Assembly (NCBI GenBank): GCA_964545715.1
Contig: CAZJHX010000065.1
Location: forward strand, 1-56,171
Reading direction: 5' to 3'
Source: CAZJHX01 sp964545715
GTDB lineage: Bacteria > Myxococcota_A > UBA9042 > GCA-2863065
DNA: 56,171 nucleotides
This document shows, piece by piece, positions 8,801-15,905 of this stretch (its first letter is position 1; each line of letters opens with the position of its first letter). Position numbers and translations under genes: made by a program. Under the pieces are notes generated by a model. It ran no database searches. It was not told the DNA's origin and was given only the letters and a program-made list of their open reading frames with translations.

Positions 8801-9669
8801 TCACCCTTCTCGTCAAAGCCGATGCCCGGCGCAAAGATGTCCGTGCCGCCGCCAAAGAACATGAAGTCGCCGCCGATCAGGCCCGCCTCCAGGCCCGGCG
8901 CCTCGCCCGAGGCCAGTACGCCGCCCAGAATGCGCGCAAGCAGCGGGATGGGCTCGGTAAACGGCGTCATCGGCAAGCCGGGATCGCACTCGCAGATCAG
9001 GCATCCCTCGGCCCGATCGCGCAGCAGCCCGTGCTCGCACTCCAGGTCGCAGTTCAGCTTTCCGCAGTTCTCGTCGTTGTGCAGCACGCTGTCGGGTCGC
9101 GTCACGGTGGTCGTGATCTTCAAGAAATCGTCGCCCGGCTTCAGCGTGTAGACGGTCTTGAAGTCCAGAACCGTCTTCAGGTCGGCGTTAGCCAGCAGCG
9201 ACGCGTATTGTCCGGGTCCCGTCGGGTCCAGAATCTCCAAAGACTCCAAAAACATCAGGCCGGTGCCTTCCATCTCGATAACCGCGGCTGTGCCGTCGGA
9301 GCCGTCGTTGGCCACCCGGATCTGCGACTTGGTCGGATCCGGCACGAGGATGTTGACTGTCGGAAAGAGCTCAGCGAAGTGATCGTTGCCCTCCGAGCCG
9401 CGATAGAACGGCTCTGCACGACGTCGATCCGCGTCGACCACCGTGCCGCCGAACAGCCCCGGGCCCCAGGAGTGGTGCGCGCCGGTGATGATGTAGCGGA
9501 CCTTGTCGTTTTCGATCAGAAAGTCGCCGATCTGACCGTGCGCCAGCGGCCCGCCGATCAGATCGTTCTGATCGGTGACCTCGGTAGCACGCAGCAGCTG
9601 CTCGGGTTCGGTCTCCCGACAGCCGAAGACTCCTGTGACCAGGAGTACGGCTAGTGTGAACCGGCGCAT
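5749..9669 (-). CDS. PHP/CehA-type metallohydrolase lipoprotein, 1306 aa
   Basis: A signal peptide ends in a lipobox (V-F-G-C at about residue 17), predicting an exported lipoprotein. The region around residue 641 has G-D-F-H-L-H followed by S-S-S-D-H-D, and near residue 992 comes N-S-D-S-H-G; these are metal-binding signatures of PHP-superfamily phosphoesterases of the CehA/McbA type. At about residues 197-230 lies a compact Cys cluster ending in G-C-L-I-C-E-C that resembles an antistasin-like module. The N-terminal third is beta-rich and a second Cys-rich stretch precedes the C terminus. The start codon is one base after the stop of the upstream porin-like gene, so the two are translationally coupled. 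The substrate is unknown; a phosphate-containing compound entering via the porin is an inference. Confidence 0.85.
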   Translation of the reverse strand: MRRFTLAVLLVTGVFGCRETEPEQLLRATEVTDQNDLIGGPLAHGQIGDFLIENDKVRYIITGAHHSWGPGLFGGTVVDADRRRAEPFYRGSEGNDHFAELFPTVNILVPDPTKSQIRVANDGSDGTAAVIEMEGTGLMFLESLEILDPTGPGQYASLLANADLKTVLDFKTVYTLKPGDDFLKITTTVTRPDSVLHNDENCGKLNCDLECEHGLLRDRAEGCLICECDPGLPMTPFTEPIPLLARILGGVLASGEAPGLEAGLIGGDFMFFGGGTDIFAPGIGFDEKGEIFANLFRGIDTITSPLTFDWVAGAADDVTYAVFTRHEDECADCDTPQLLLPLATSSATMIVSAGISCLMSDEDDETCDKHRTFSFTRYLVVGEGDVSSAAASIYKAQGTPTGAISGVVWDSRFGSTEPRADVFALRDPDPSKTFTSYDAIVLANLANEESPRVGVMNQALADLGTDEERNGQYAMTLPVGSYYLVARSRSGSLGPPVRVDVAAGGEQVVHLLVAPPAVLDYRILGEGGGLMPAKLTLQALCEAGSAQEALGICKAGELMAADGRRRVALGDGRLDDGIFKVVYSAAGQGKEQVEPGHYRVVISRGLEYGVYTEDVVLRAGEVTSLAALLPREMDTSGFISGDFHLHAQASHDSGMSLAVRVLTNIVEGVELLSSSDHDVITDYEPALLKLGLEAFATTQIGLEITTIEMGHYLGFPLKYDETLEPTKGAIDWVCKTHQELFDEIRALGEFGPENTINVVAHPRDGFLGYFDQFDLNPWTSDRGSLGLESNNPLFKTLSCDFDAIELLNGKRFELIRTPTVSEVNDAQFCLDEILAATDHAAVRASCEWLRKPASCDGGAERRLGEPCSWYADAAARFETCRDGETLEACKDKARNALTTLMVRRMVYRTPEEQLAYMDSTEDQRDSDKTECNPDNLPKNPDFDEDNDPPESQFFKGDQLAAERSAPPCAQHQGVADDWFALLNNGLNVTAIGNSDSHGTTAEPGLPRTWVASSTDDAGRIDKLEIAKNMKAGKAIASTGPFVRFEIGDATIGGTTSHGGGKVKARIQVQTASWFGVSRIEIYRNGTLAKGIDIDPAVTDIIDFDEVVELDEPAEDSWYVVTAVGLRDQDFLDPVYHTEALGHITFDKITALAFANLGVIGGIIGGSSLVVDYFPTLPYAITNPIYVDVDGSGYKAPGDRALFCPTACEKDADCPREGDICHDNKIVHQPGPGGTCGPDIIGRCALEPEETSGLEKKEGELKVSRGAHPLASLRAQRNQPRDEELLQHSLGRYLWNAFVHGPHAQHK

Positions 9670-9670
9670 C

Positions 9671-10807
9671 TTAGAACCTGCCCTCGGCGTTGAGCATGAA
9701 CACGTCGTTCTTCAGCTCCGCGCCGTGGCTCTCCATGCGGTGCTGGTAGCTCAGTTGCAGCTTCACGTGGCCGTCCAGCAGGTAGTAGCTGGCGGCGCCC
9801 GCAATGGCCATGAAGTCGCCCTCGTCCTCCAGCGCTTTGTTTTCGTCCACCAACTCGAAGCGCGTGGAGATCTCCAGCGCGTTCTTCAAGATGGTGTATC
9901 CCAGCTGCGTCACAAGCGCCGTGCTCTCGATCTCGGCGGTTGTTGGCGGCGTCTGCGTAGGCGCTTCGGTGGGCTCCCGGCTGCTGGCCAGGTACTCAGC
10001 CATGAAGGCCAGACCGCGCCACTTCAGCGCAAGGTCGCCCGAGTACGCCAACGCCGTGATGCTCTCGCCGCCGTTGTAGAGGAAGCCGCCGCCGATACCC
10101 AGACGGAAGCGACGCCCCTTGCGCAGGTCCGCGATGCCGGAGCCAAGCAGCCCAAGCGGCTCGACGTCCAGGCGCGCGGCCGTCGCAAAGCCGCCGAATT
10201 TGTTGCCGTCGGTCGGATCGATGCGGGCCCAGCCGCCAACCTCGGTCTTGGCGCGGTCCATGCCGTTGAAGAGCCCGGCCAGCACGCGAATGCGCTTGTT
10301 CCAGAACTGCCCGCCCACCGTCAGACCCAGCTGCTGGGACGGCGCGATGGACCGCACCCCGATCGACCGCTCGGACAGCTGCAGCGATTGCGAGGAGATC
10401 AGCGCGCTGCGGGACATAGGCACTTTCACCAGGCCCATGTACGCGATCGCGTATTTGCTGTCGTAACCCAGGTAGGCCTCGTGCAGCGCGCTGCTGCCGC
10501 GCAGCAGATCGATCTCCACGCCGATGCGGGCGCGGTAGATCTCGCCCTCCACACCCAGGCGGGCGCGGCGCAGGCGGATGCCGGGGTTGCCCGTGGCCGC
10601 GTCACCCGCGTCGAGCCGTGCGTCCTCGCCGACCAGCAGCGCGCCCTGCACCTGGGCCCGACCGCTCAGGATCACGGTGATGCCGTCGGTCTCAAGTGAG
10701 AACGGGGGCGGCAGGCCACCTCCGCGCAAGCCGGTGTAGTCACGCTCAGCGAATGCGGGGTTTGCAAGCAGAAGGACGGCAGCCAGGAGCCAGAGTCTGC
10801 GGGACAT
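9671..10807 (-). CDS. Phosphate-selective porin O/P-like outer-membrane protein, 378 aa
   Basis: A classic signal peptide ends A-F-A at about residue 20. The mature part has alternating hydrophobic/polar strands and a terminal Phe (E-G-R-F), the hallmark of outer-membrane beta barrels. The motif L-R-R-A-R-L-G-V-E-G around residue 80 and the overall length fit the OprO/OprP porin superfamily. It is the first gene of a pair with the PHP-type lipoprotein downstream (one-base gap). The 180-bp inverted-repeat element lies 80 bp upstream of its start. The transported solute cannot be read from sequence. Confidence 0.8.
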   Translation of the reverse strand: MSRRLWLLAAVLLLANPAFAERDYTGLRGGGLPPPFSLETDGITVILSGRAQVQGALLVGEDARLDAGDAATGNPGIRLRRARLGVEGEIYRARIGVEIDLLRGSSALHEAYLGYDSKYAIAYMGLVKVPMSRSALISSQSLQLSERSIGVRSIAPSQQLGLTVGGQFWNKRIRVLAGLFNGMDRAKTEVGGWARIDPTDGNKFGGFATAARLDVEPLGLLGSGIADLRKGRRFRLGIGGGFLYNGGESITALAYSGDLALKWRGLAFMAEYLASSREPTEAPTQTPPTTAEIESTALVTQLGYTILKNALEISTRFELVDENKALEDEGDFMAIAGAASYYLLDGHVKLQLSYQHRMESHGAELKNDVFMLNAEGRF

Positions 10808-10886
10808 TTCTCACGCCTCTTTTGGATTGAGGCGCGAGCGTACCAATGGGGGTGTGGGGGAGCAAATGGCGACAGGGGGGGCAGAA

Positions 10887-11066
10887 CCTATCCCGGGCAG
10901 GGAGCAGCGGTCGACAGGCACAGGTCCAGGGTCACCCGCACAATCGAGAAGCCGAGCTTCGTGTCGTGCGGATCGGGACGGGAAAATAAAGTCCCGGCTT
11001 CAAGGTCGCTTGGGCGGCCTGGGGTCCTGTATTGCTTGCCGACTGCTGTTCCCTACCCGGGATGGG
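10887..11066. repeat. 180-bp imperfect inverted repeat; MITE-like element or branched structured RNA
   Basis: The arm 10887-10930 pairs with 11018-11066 over about 38 base pairs, including an uninterrupted T-C-C-C-G-G-G core. Four pairs are G-T wobbles when read as plus-strand RNA and two are mismatches. Between the arms sit hairpins: CCGCAC/GTGCGG enclosing GAAGC/GCTTC at 10936-10971, CGGGAC with GTCCCG at 10974-10996, and CAAG/CTTG at 11001-11012. A GGGGCAG direct repeat flanks the element at 10878-10884 and 11068-11074, compatible with a 7-bp target duplication. It occupies the gap between the porin-like gene and the small lipoprotein gene. No known riboswitch consensus was recognised. Confidence 0.6.
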
Positions 11067-11081
11067 CGGGGCAGCGAGCCC

Positions 11082-11471
11082 TTAGAGGTACGTGATTGCA
11101 ATTCCGGTCGCGTACAGCCTCTCGCGTGTGTGCGGGTAGCCATACTCGTCGTAAGTGACGTCTTCCTCGAACCAGGTGTCGGTCACGATGACTGCGTCGG
11201 CGCCCAGCGAGCGGGCCTGGTCCTGCAGCACGCGGACAACGTCGTCCATATACGCGTTGTAGTTGGTGCCCTTTGCCGAGACGATTCCGACCTCCGCAAA
11301 GTTGAGCCCCGGCTCCGCGTCCATATACACGTCGATTGGCGCGTGGGCCGGCTTGGGCGGCAGATATACGCCGGTGCGAGTCGCGCTGCCGGTCAGGCAG
11401 CCGGTCATTAGCAATAGGCTGACCAGGCTGGTTCCGAGAAGTGCTTTGTGGGCGATGCTGCGAGCGTTCAT
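11082..11471 (-). CDS. Small lipoprotein, 129 aa
   Basis: The N terminus has a basic start, a hydrophobic core and the lipobox M-T-G-C, predicting lipidation near residue 25. The mature domain contains G-I-V-S-A-K-G-T and an amphipathic helix ending S-L-G-A-D-A-V-I-V, the layout of small alpha/beta lipoproteins of the DUF4156/RcsF-like type. That resemblance is loose. GGAGGT at about 11478-11483 sits properly before the ATG. The gene follows the glycosyltransferase gene on the same strand but has its own promoter-like region at 11536-11552. Confidence 0.8.
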   Translation of the reverse strand: MNARSIAHKALLGTSLVSLLLMTGCLTGSATRTGVYLPPKPAHAPIDVYMDAEPGLNFAEVGIVSAKGTNYNAYMDDVVRVLQDQARSLGADAVIVTDTWFEEDVTYDEYGYPHTRERLYATGIAITYL

Positions 11472-11535
11472 TTCGTTACCTCCGACATTCGCCGCCTACA
11501 CTCAGCACCATCCGTGCCAGCATGGTAACTTACGG

Positions 11536-11552
11536 ACAATATTATATATTGT
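11536..11552 (-). promoter_or_regulatory. -10 box inside an AT-rich inverted repeat upstream of the small lipoprotein
   Basis: ACAATA and TATTGT form a perfect inverted repeat with a five-base centre. On the minus strand the centre reads TATAAT, a perfect -10 hexamer, about 65 bases before the lipoprotein start. No good -35 is visible upstream, which suggests activator dependence. The repeat is strikingly AT-rich for this genome and looks like a regulator site placed on the promoter. Confidence 0.5.
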
Positions 11553-11557
11553 TGAAA

Positions 11558-12658
11558 TCAGCTCAGGGGTGTGTCGTCTTTTCGCCACAGGTTGGCGAGC
11601 GTTGACGCCACATCTGCTCCAAACCGCCGCTCAACCACCTCTCGCTGGGTCCGCGCGATGTCCTGCCGGCCGGCGACGCGGTCGATGAGCGCGCTGATCG
11701 TCGCAACGTCTTCGGGCTCGGCCAGCTGCTGTGCCAGCGACCCCTCGAACAGCTCCGGGATGCCGGCAACCCGGGTGGAGACCGCCGGCACACCGAGCGC
11801 AAACGCCTCCAGCAGGACCACCGGCAGGCCGTCACGGTCGCCTTCTGCGTCGACCCGGCACGGCAGCACAAAGACATCCGCCGCGCGCATGGCCTCGACC
11901 ACAGTCGCGTGATCAGCCGGCCCACCTGTGGTGCCCGGGCCCAGGACGGTGAGCGTGTGAGGTCCGTTCAGCGCGATGCCGTCCAGCAGGTCCAGCCCCT
12001 TTTTGGGGGTGTTGCGCGCTACACACAGGAGCTTTACCGGCTCCTTGGTCGGCGGCGGGTCGCGATAGGGCAGGGCGTCCAGGTCGATCGGCGTCGGCAG
12101 CACGACCGCGCCCTCAATCGAGAGCGTGCCGTGGGTCGCACGCACAAACGCTGCCGCCGCCGCCTTGCGGGCCAGCGCCCGGGGATCGCTCTTGTGCACG
12201 CCAAACGCGTGCGCCGTGAAGCTGAAAGGGACGTCCGCCAGCGTCGACACCAGCCAGGCCAGGGTGGCCGCTCCACGCGCGAAGTGAGCGTGAATGTGCT
12301 GTATGCTCTGCCGCTCGACAGTCGCTGCCACCTGGGCGCACCAGGGCAGCGCGCCCCAGGTCGTCAGCCGCTCGCGCATGTCGTGTGGGGGCAGGGTCGC
12401 CGCGATGCCCATCGCCTTTCGCACGCGTCCCGGATGGGTAGCCAGGCGCTTGAGCAGCGCTGCGGGGTTGCCCGGATTCGGGCGTACGGTCTTTGCGGCC
12501 CAGCGCTGCTGCATCGGGCCGAAGCGGTCGCTGTGGCGCGGCCGGCGAAACGTGAACGGCGTGATCGTCTCGCCCAGGCGCTCCAAGAGCTCACACTCGA
12601 CCGTCACGAAGGTCTCGGTCAGCGCCGGGAACTCCGTGAGTACGTAAGCCACCTTCAC
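11558..12658 (-). CDS. Family GT4-type glycosyltransferase, 366 aa
   Basis: A GT-B glycosyltransferase that transfers a sugar from an activated donor, probably to a surface polysaccharide or glycolipid. The N terminus reads Y-V-L-T-E-F-P, typical of colanic-acid/exopolysaccharide GTs; H-I-H-A-H-F follows in the acceptor domain. The donor site shows L-C-V-A-R at about residue 230 and D-G-L-P-V-V-L-L-E-A-F-A with G-V-P-A-V-S after it. The GTG start at 12658 overlaps the rsmH stop codon (GTGA), so translation is coupled. The gene ends an operon of glycosyltransferase, rsmH and glycosyltransferase. Confidence 0.88.
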   Translation of the reverse strand: MKVAYVLTEFPALTETFVTVECELLERLGETITPFTFRRPRHSDRFGPMQQRWAAKTVRPNPGNPAALLKRLATHPGRVRKAMGIAATLPPHDMRERLTTWGALPWCAQVAATVERQSIQHIHAHFARGAATLAWLVSTLADVPFSFTAHAFGVHKSDPRALARKAAAAAFVRATHGTLSIEGAVVLPTPIDLDALPYRDPPPTKEPVKLLCVARNTPKKGLDLLDGIALNGPHTLTVLGPGTTGGPADHATVVEAMRAADVFVLPCRVDAEGDRDGLPVVLLEAFALGVPAVSTRVAGIPELFEGSLAQQLAEPEDVATISALIDRVAGRQDIARTQREVVERRFGADVASTLANLWRKDDTPLS

Positions 12659-13512
12659 GGCACGCGCTTCTCCGCCGCTCGCAGCTTGGCGGAGCGGGCG
12701 CGCGGGTTCGTGTGCGCCTCGTCGTCGGTGCACGTCAGCGGTTTCTTGGTCAGCACGGTCATGTCGATACGTCTTCTGTTGCGAAAGACGTTCTTTACGA
12801 CTCGATCTTCTCCGGAGTGGTAGCTCAGCGCGACCACGCGGCCGCCCGGGACCAGGCGATCCAGCACGCCGGTCAGGCCCGCCTCCAGCCGTCCGAGCTC
12901 GTCGTTGACCGCGATGCGGATGGCCTGAAATGTCCGCCGCGCGGGGTGATGGCGGCGGTTGCGATGGGCGCCGACGGCCCGGATGACGGCGTCGCATAGC
13001 GCCTCGGTGGTGTCGATGGGCAGCGACTCTTTGATGACGCGCGCGATGCGGCCGGCAAAGCGCTCTTCGCCCAGGTCGCGCAGGACGTGCTCCAGCTCGG
13101 GCTGAGTGACGTCGATCAGCCACTCGGCGGCTGTGGGCCCGCGCGTCGGGTCCATACGCATGTCCAGGGGCCCGTCGTTGCGGTAGCTGAAGCCGCGCTC
13201 GGGATCGTCGACCTGAGGCGAGCTCAGGCCAAAGTCCAGCAACACCGCTTTGGGGGCGGGCCAATGCGCGATGTCCGCGGGGTTGCCAAGGTCGCCGTGC
13301 ATCAGCGTCGCGGGCAGCTGAGCAGCGCGCTCCAACGCGGCCGGGTCGCCGTCCAGGCCGAACGCCTCGGTCCCGGCGGGCGCGCGGTTCAGAAAGGCGC
13401 CGAGGTGGCCGCCCGCTCCCAATGTCAGGTCCCAGTACGGCCCGCCCAGCTCCGGCCGCAGGAACCGCAGCACCTCTTCCACCATAACGGGGGTATGGCC
13501 GTAATCAGTCAC
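12655..13512 (-). CDS. rsmH: 16S rRNA (cytosine(1402)-N(4))-methyltransferase RsmH, 285 aa
   Basis: RsmH methylates N4 of C1402 in 16S rRNA using SAM. The protein begins with H-T-P-V-M-V-E-E, then T-L-G-A-G-G-H as the SAM-binding loop, L-D-F-G-L-S-S-P-Q-V-D, the T-F-Q-A-I-R-I-A-V-N segment, and S-Y-H-S-G-E-D-R-V-V-K, all diagnostic for the family. At 285 residues it is slightly short of the usual ~310. It starts with GTG overlapping the stop of the upstream glycosyltransferase. Unlike most bacteria, the gene is not next to mraZ, ftsL or pbp genes but sits between two glycosyltransferase genes. Confidence 0.96.
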   Translation of the reverse strand: MTDYGHTPVMVEEVLRFLRPELGGPYWDLTLGAGGHLGAFLNRAPAGTEAFGLDGDPAALERAAQLPATLMHGDLGNPADIAHWPAPKAVLLDFGLSSPQVDDPERGFSYRNDGPLDMRMDPTRGPTAAEWLIDVTQPELEHVLRDLGEERFAGRIARVIKESLPIDTTEALCDAVIRAVGAHRNRRHHPARRTFQAIRIAVNDELGRLEAGLTGVLDRLVPGGRVVALSYHSGEDRVVKNVFRNRRRIDMTVLTKKPLTCTDDEAHTNPRARSAKLRAAEKRVP

Positions 13513-14555
13513 CGGCGTTCAATACCACGAGTTTGCCGGTAAACGGCGTCCAGCCGGTCCATCAGGTCGTCGCGGTCGAAGTCGCGGGCGGTGTTCAGGA
13601 CGTTGGGCGGGGTGTCGACGGCGGCCCGAAGCGCGTCTGCCAGAGCGTCGACGTCACCCCAGGGCACGAGCGGACCGGGGTGCCAGTCGGCGACGCCGCC
13701 GCTCTCCCAGGCGACGACCGGGGTACTCGCGGCCAGGGCCTCCAGCCCGACGATGCCGAACGGCTCCTGCCAGCGCGACGGAAAGACGACGACAGCGGCG
13801 CTGCGGTACAGGCCGGCGAGCCGATCGCGGTCGACCCAGCCCAGCACGTCGGCGCCAAGCGACTCGGCGCGCGACCGCTCCCGCCCGGTTCCGGCCACCA
13901 CAAACGGAAGCTGCACGCCGCTGCGCCGCCAGGCCTCGATGGCGTCAAAGACGCCCTTTGCCGCGACCACGCGCCCGACGAACAGGACACACGGCGGGTC
14001 AGTGGCCGGCGCCTCGACGTCGAGGTCGTCCACAAACGGCGGGATCACGGTGGCGTCCAGACCGACCTGCTGAAGCTCGCCGCGCATGTAGTCGGACAGC
14101 ACGACCAGGCGCGGGTTGGCAAGGGCGTCGAGGCGGCGCTGAGTACGCGCCAGGATCGTCGCGAAGTAGGCGTCGTCGGTGAAGCAACCGGCGCAGGTGT
14201 CGAGCGCCATCGCGTCCCGGCAGACCCGGTCGGACAGCGTCAGCTTGCCGCGCCCGGGACAAAACGTGCGGTGATCCTGGACCGTCATGACGTTGCCAAG
14301 CGATATTATGGCCGGATTCATCACGTTGTGGATGTGGATCACGTCGGCGGCCGGAAGTGCCGTATCGACCCGGTCCATGGCGCTCAGTGGGCTGATCTCG
14401 ATCACAGGGCACGGCGCTTGGGTGGTTCCGTCGATTCTGCCCACGCCCAATTGGACGTCATAGCCGCGACGTACCTGTTCCCGGACCACACTCAACAGGT
14501 GCTGGTCGGCCCCGCCACGGGCGCTCAGGCGGTCGTTCAGATGGAGGAGCCGCAT
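13509..14555 (-). CDS. Family GT4-type glycosyltransferase, 348 aa
   Basis: A GT-B enzyme: L-H-L-N-D-R-L-S-A-R-G-G-A-D-Q-H at the N terminus is the acceptor-side glycine loop. V-L-F-V-G-R-V-V-A-A-K-G marks the start of the donor domain. W-Q-E-P-F-G-I-V-G-L-E-A carries the E-x7-E motif that binds the nucleotide sugar. A Cys cluster (C-A-G-C) around residue 110 is unusual. The ATG at 14553-14555 is preferred over a GTG nine bases upstream because a GGCGGTGG stretch precedes it. The gene is divergent from citrate synthase and heads the coupled GT-rsmH-GT operon. Confidence 0.88.
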   Translation of the reverse strand: MRLLHLNDRLSARGGADQHLLSVVREQVRRGYDVQLGVGRIDGTTQAPCPVIEISPLSAMDRVDTALPAADVIHIHNVMNPAIISLGNVMTVQDHRTFCPGRGKLTLSDRVCRDAMALDTCAGCFTDDAYFATILARTQRRLDALANPRLVVLSDYMRGELQQVGLDATVIPPFVDDLDVEAPATDPPCVLFVGRVVAAKGVFDAIEAWRRSGVQLPFVVAGTGRERSRAESLGADVLGWVDRDRLAGLYRSAAVVVFPSRWQEPFGIVGLEALAASTPVVAWESGGVADWHPGPLVPWGDVDALADALRAAVDTPPNVLNTARDFDRDDLMDRLDAVYRQTRGIERR

Positions 14556-14583
14556 TGCGACCACCGCCGTTGTTTGGTAGTAA
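14555..14583 (+). promoter_or_regulatory. Candidate sigma70 promoter of gltA
   Basis: TTGCGA at 14555-14560 is followed after 17 bases by TAGTAA at 14578-14583. It lies over the 5' end of the divergent glycosyltransferase gene and leaves a leader of about 30 bases before the gltA start. The match to consensus is moderate. Confidence 0.35.
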
Positions 14584-14621
14584 CCCGGTGCAAGCGTCGC
14601 ACTATTGGAAAAGGAGAGGAT

Positions 14622-15905
14622 ATGTCAGGTAAGGCCGTCTTGACGATGGGTGATCGCTCAATCGAGCTGGATACCATCGAGGGAAGCGAAGGCGAGCAGG
14701 GCATTCTGCTTGGCAAGCTGCGCGGAAGGACCGGCTTCGTCACGGTCGACCCGGGTTTTGTCAACACCGGCTCATGCCAGAGCGAGATTACGTACATCGA
14801 CGGCGAGAACGGCGTGCTGCGCTACCGTGGCTACCCGATCGAGCAGCTGGCCAACCAGTCTACTTTCGTTGAGGTCTGCTACCTGCTGACCGAGGGCAAG
14901 CTGCCCACCAAGGAAGAGCTGGCCGGCTTCGAGACGCGACTCACCCGCCACAGCCTCATTCATGAGGACCTGCGGCGCATGTTCCAGTCGTTCCCGCTCG
15001 ACGCCCACCCGATGGCGATCATGGCGTCGATCCTGATGGCGTCGTCCACGTTCTACCAGGACGAGTACGACCCCACGGACCCGCAGCAGGTGCGTATCAA
15101 CACCCACCGGCTGCTGGCCAAGATGCCGACGATCGCGGCGTTCTCGTATAAGCAGTCTAAGGGTCATCCGTACATCTACCCGGACAACACGCTGTCCTAC
15201 TCGGCGCGTCTGTTGAAGATGATGTTCGGGTATCCGACGGAGCGGTACGAGGTGGATGAGGACGTTGTGCGCGTCGTCGACCAGCTGCTGATCCTTCATG
15301 CGGACCACGAGCAGAACTGCTCGACCACCACCACGCGAGTCATCGGCAGCGCTCAGGCCAACATCTTCGCGGCCATCGCGGGCGGCGTGAACGCGCTGTG
15401 GGGCCCGCGTCACGGGGGCGCCAACCAGCGCGTGCTGGAGATGTTGGACGTCATCCGCAGAGACGGCGGCGACGTCGACAAGTACGTCAAGCTGGCGCGC
15501 GACAAGGCCAGCGGCTTCCGACTCATGGGCTTTGGCCACCGCGTGTACAAGAACTACGACCCACGCGCGACGATTCTTCGCGAGGCGGCGAGCACCGTCC
15601 TGGCCAAGATGGACCGCCACGACGAGCTGCTGGATATCGCCAAGAAGCTGGAAGAGCACGCGCTCAAAGACAGCTACTTCGTGGACCGCAAGCTGTATCC
15701 CAACGTCGACTTCTACAGTGGGCTGATCTACCGCGCGCTGCGCATCCCGACGAACATGTTTACCGTCATGTTCGCCATGGGTCGCCTGCCCGGCTGGATC
15801 GCGCACTACAAAGAGGGCCTGGCGCAGGATCTGCCCATCAGCCGTCCGCGTCAGATCTACACGGGTCCGACCGAGCGCCAGTACACGCCCATCTCCGACC
15901 GCTAG
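14622..15905 (+). CDS. gltA: Citrate synthase, 427 aa
   Basis: Citrate synthase condenses acetyl-CoA with oxaloacetate at entry to the TCA cycle in the cytoplasm. The catalytic regions are intact: G-P-R-H-G-G-A-N-Q (first His), F-G-H-R-V-Y-K-N-Y-D-P-R (second His) and N-V-D-F-Y-S-G-L (Asp). The N-terminal domain with D-P-G-F-V-N-T, D-G-E-N-G-V-L-R-Y-R-G and the 427-residue length match the hexameric type I enzymes of Proteobacteria. AAGGAGAGGA at 14611-14620 fixes the ATG; an open frame running ~1 kb upstream is the antisense of the glycosyltransferase. Its stop shares the tetramer CTAG with the stop of the convergent pilus gene. Confidence 0.98.
   Translation: MSGKAVLTMGDRSIELDTIEGSEGEQGILLGKLRGRTGFVTVDPGFVNTGSCQSEITYIDGENGVLRYRGYPIEQLANQSTFVEVCYLLTEGKLPTKEELAGFETRLTRHSLIHEDLRRMFQSFPLDAHPMAIMASILMASSTFYQDEYDPTDPQQVRINTHRLLAKMPTIAAFSYKQSKGHPYIYPDNTLSYSARLLKMMFGYPTERYEVDEDVVRVVDQLLILHADHEQNCSTTTTRVIGSAQANIFAAIAGGVNALWGPRHGGANQRVLEMLDVIRRDGGDVDKYVKLARDKASGFRLMGFGHRVYKNYDPRATILREAASTVLAKMDRHDELLDIAKKLEEHALKDSYFVDRKLYPNVDFYSGLIYRALRIPTNMFTVMFAMGRLPGWIAHYKEGLAQDLPISRPRQIYTGPTERQYTPISDR

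Noticed and set aside
10937..11030. Cyclic-di-GMP (GEMM) or other known riboswitch in the structured element
   Set aside because: A GGGAC stretch looked similar, but the conserved core, tetraloop and receptor of the GEMM class are absent and the long closing stem does not fit.
13533..14621. N-terminal extension of citrate synthase by over 360 residues
   Set aside because: The extension is antisense to a clear glycosyltransferase; the ribosome binding site at 14611-14620 fixes the start at 14622.
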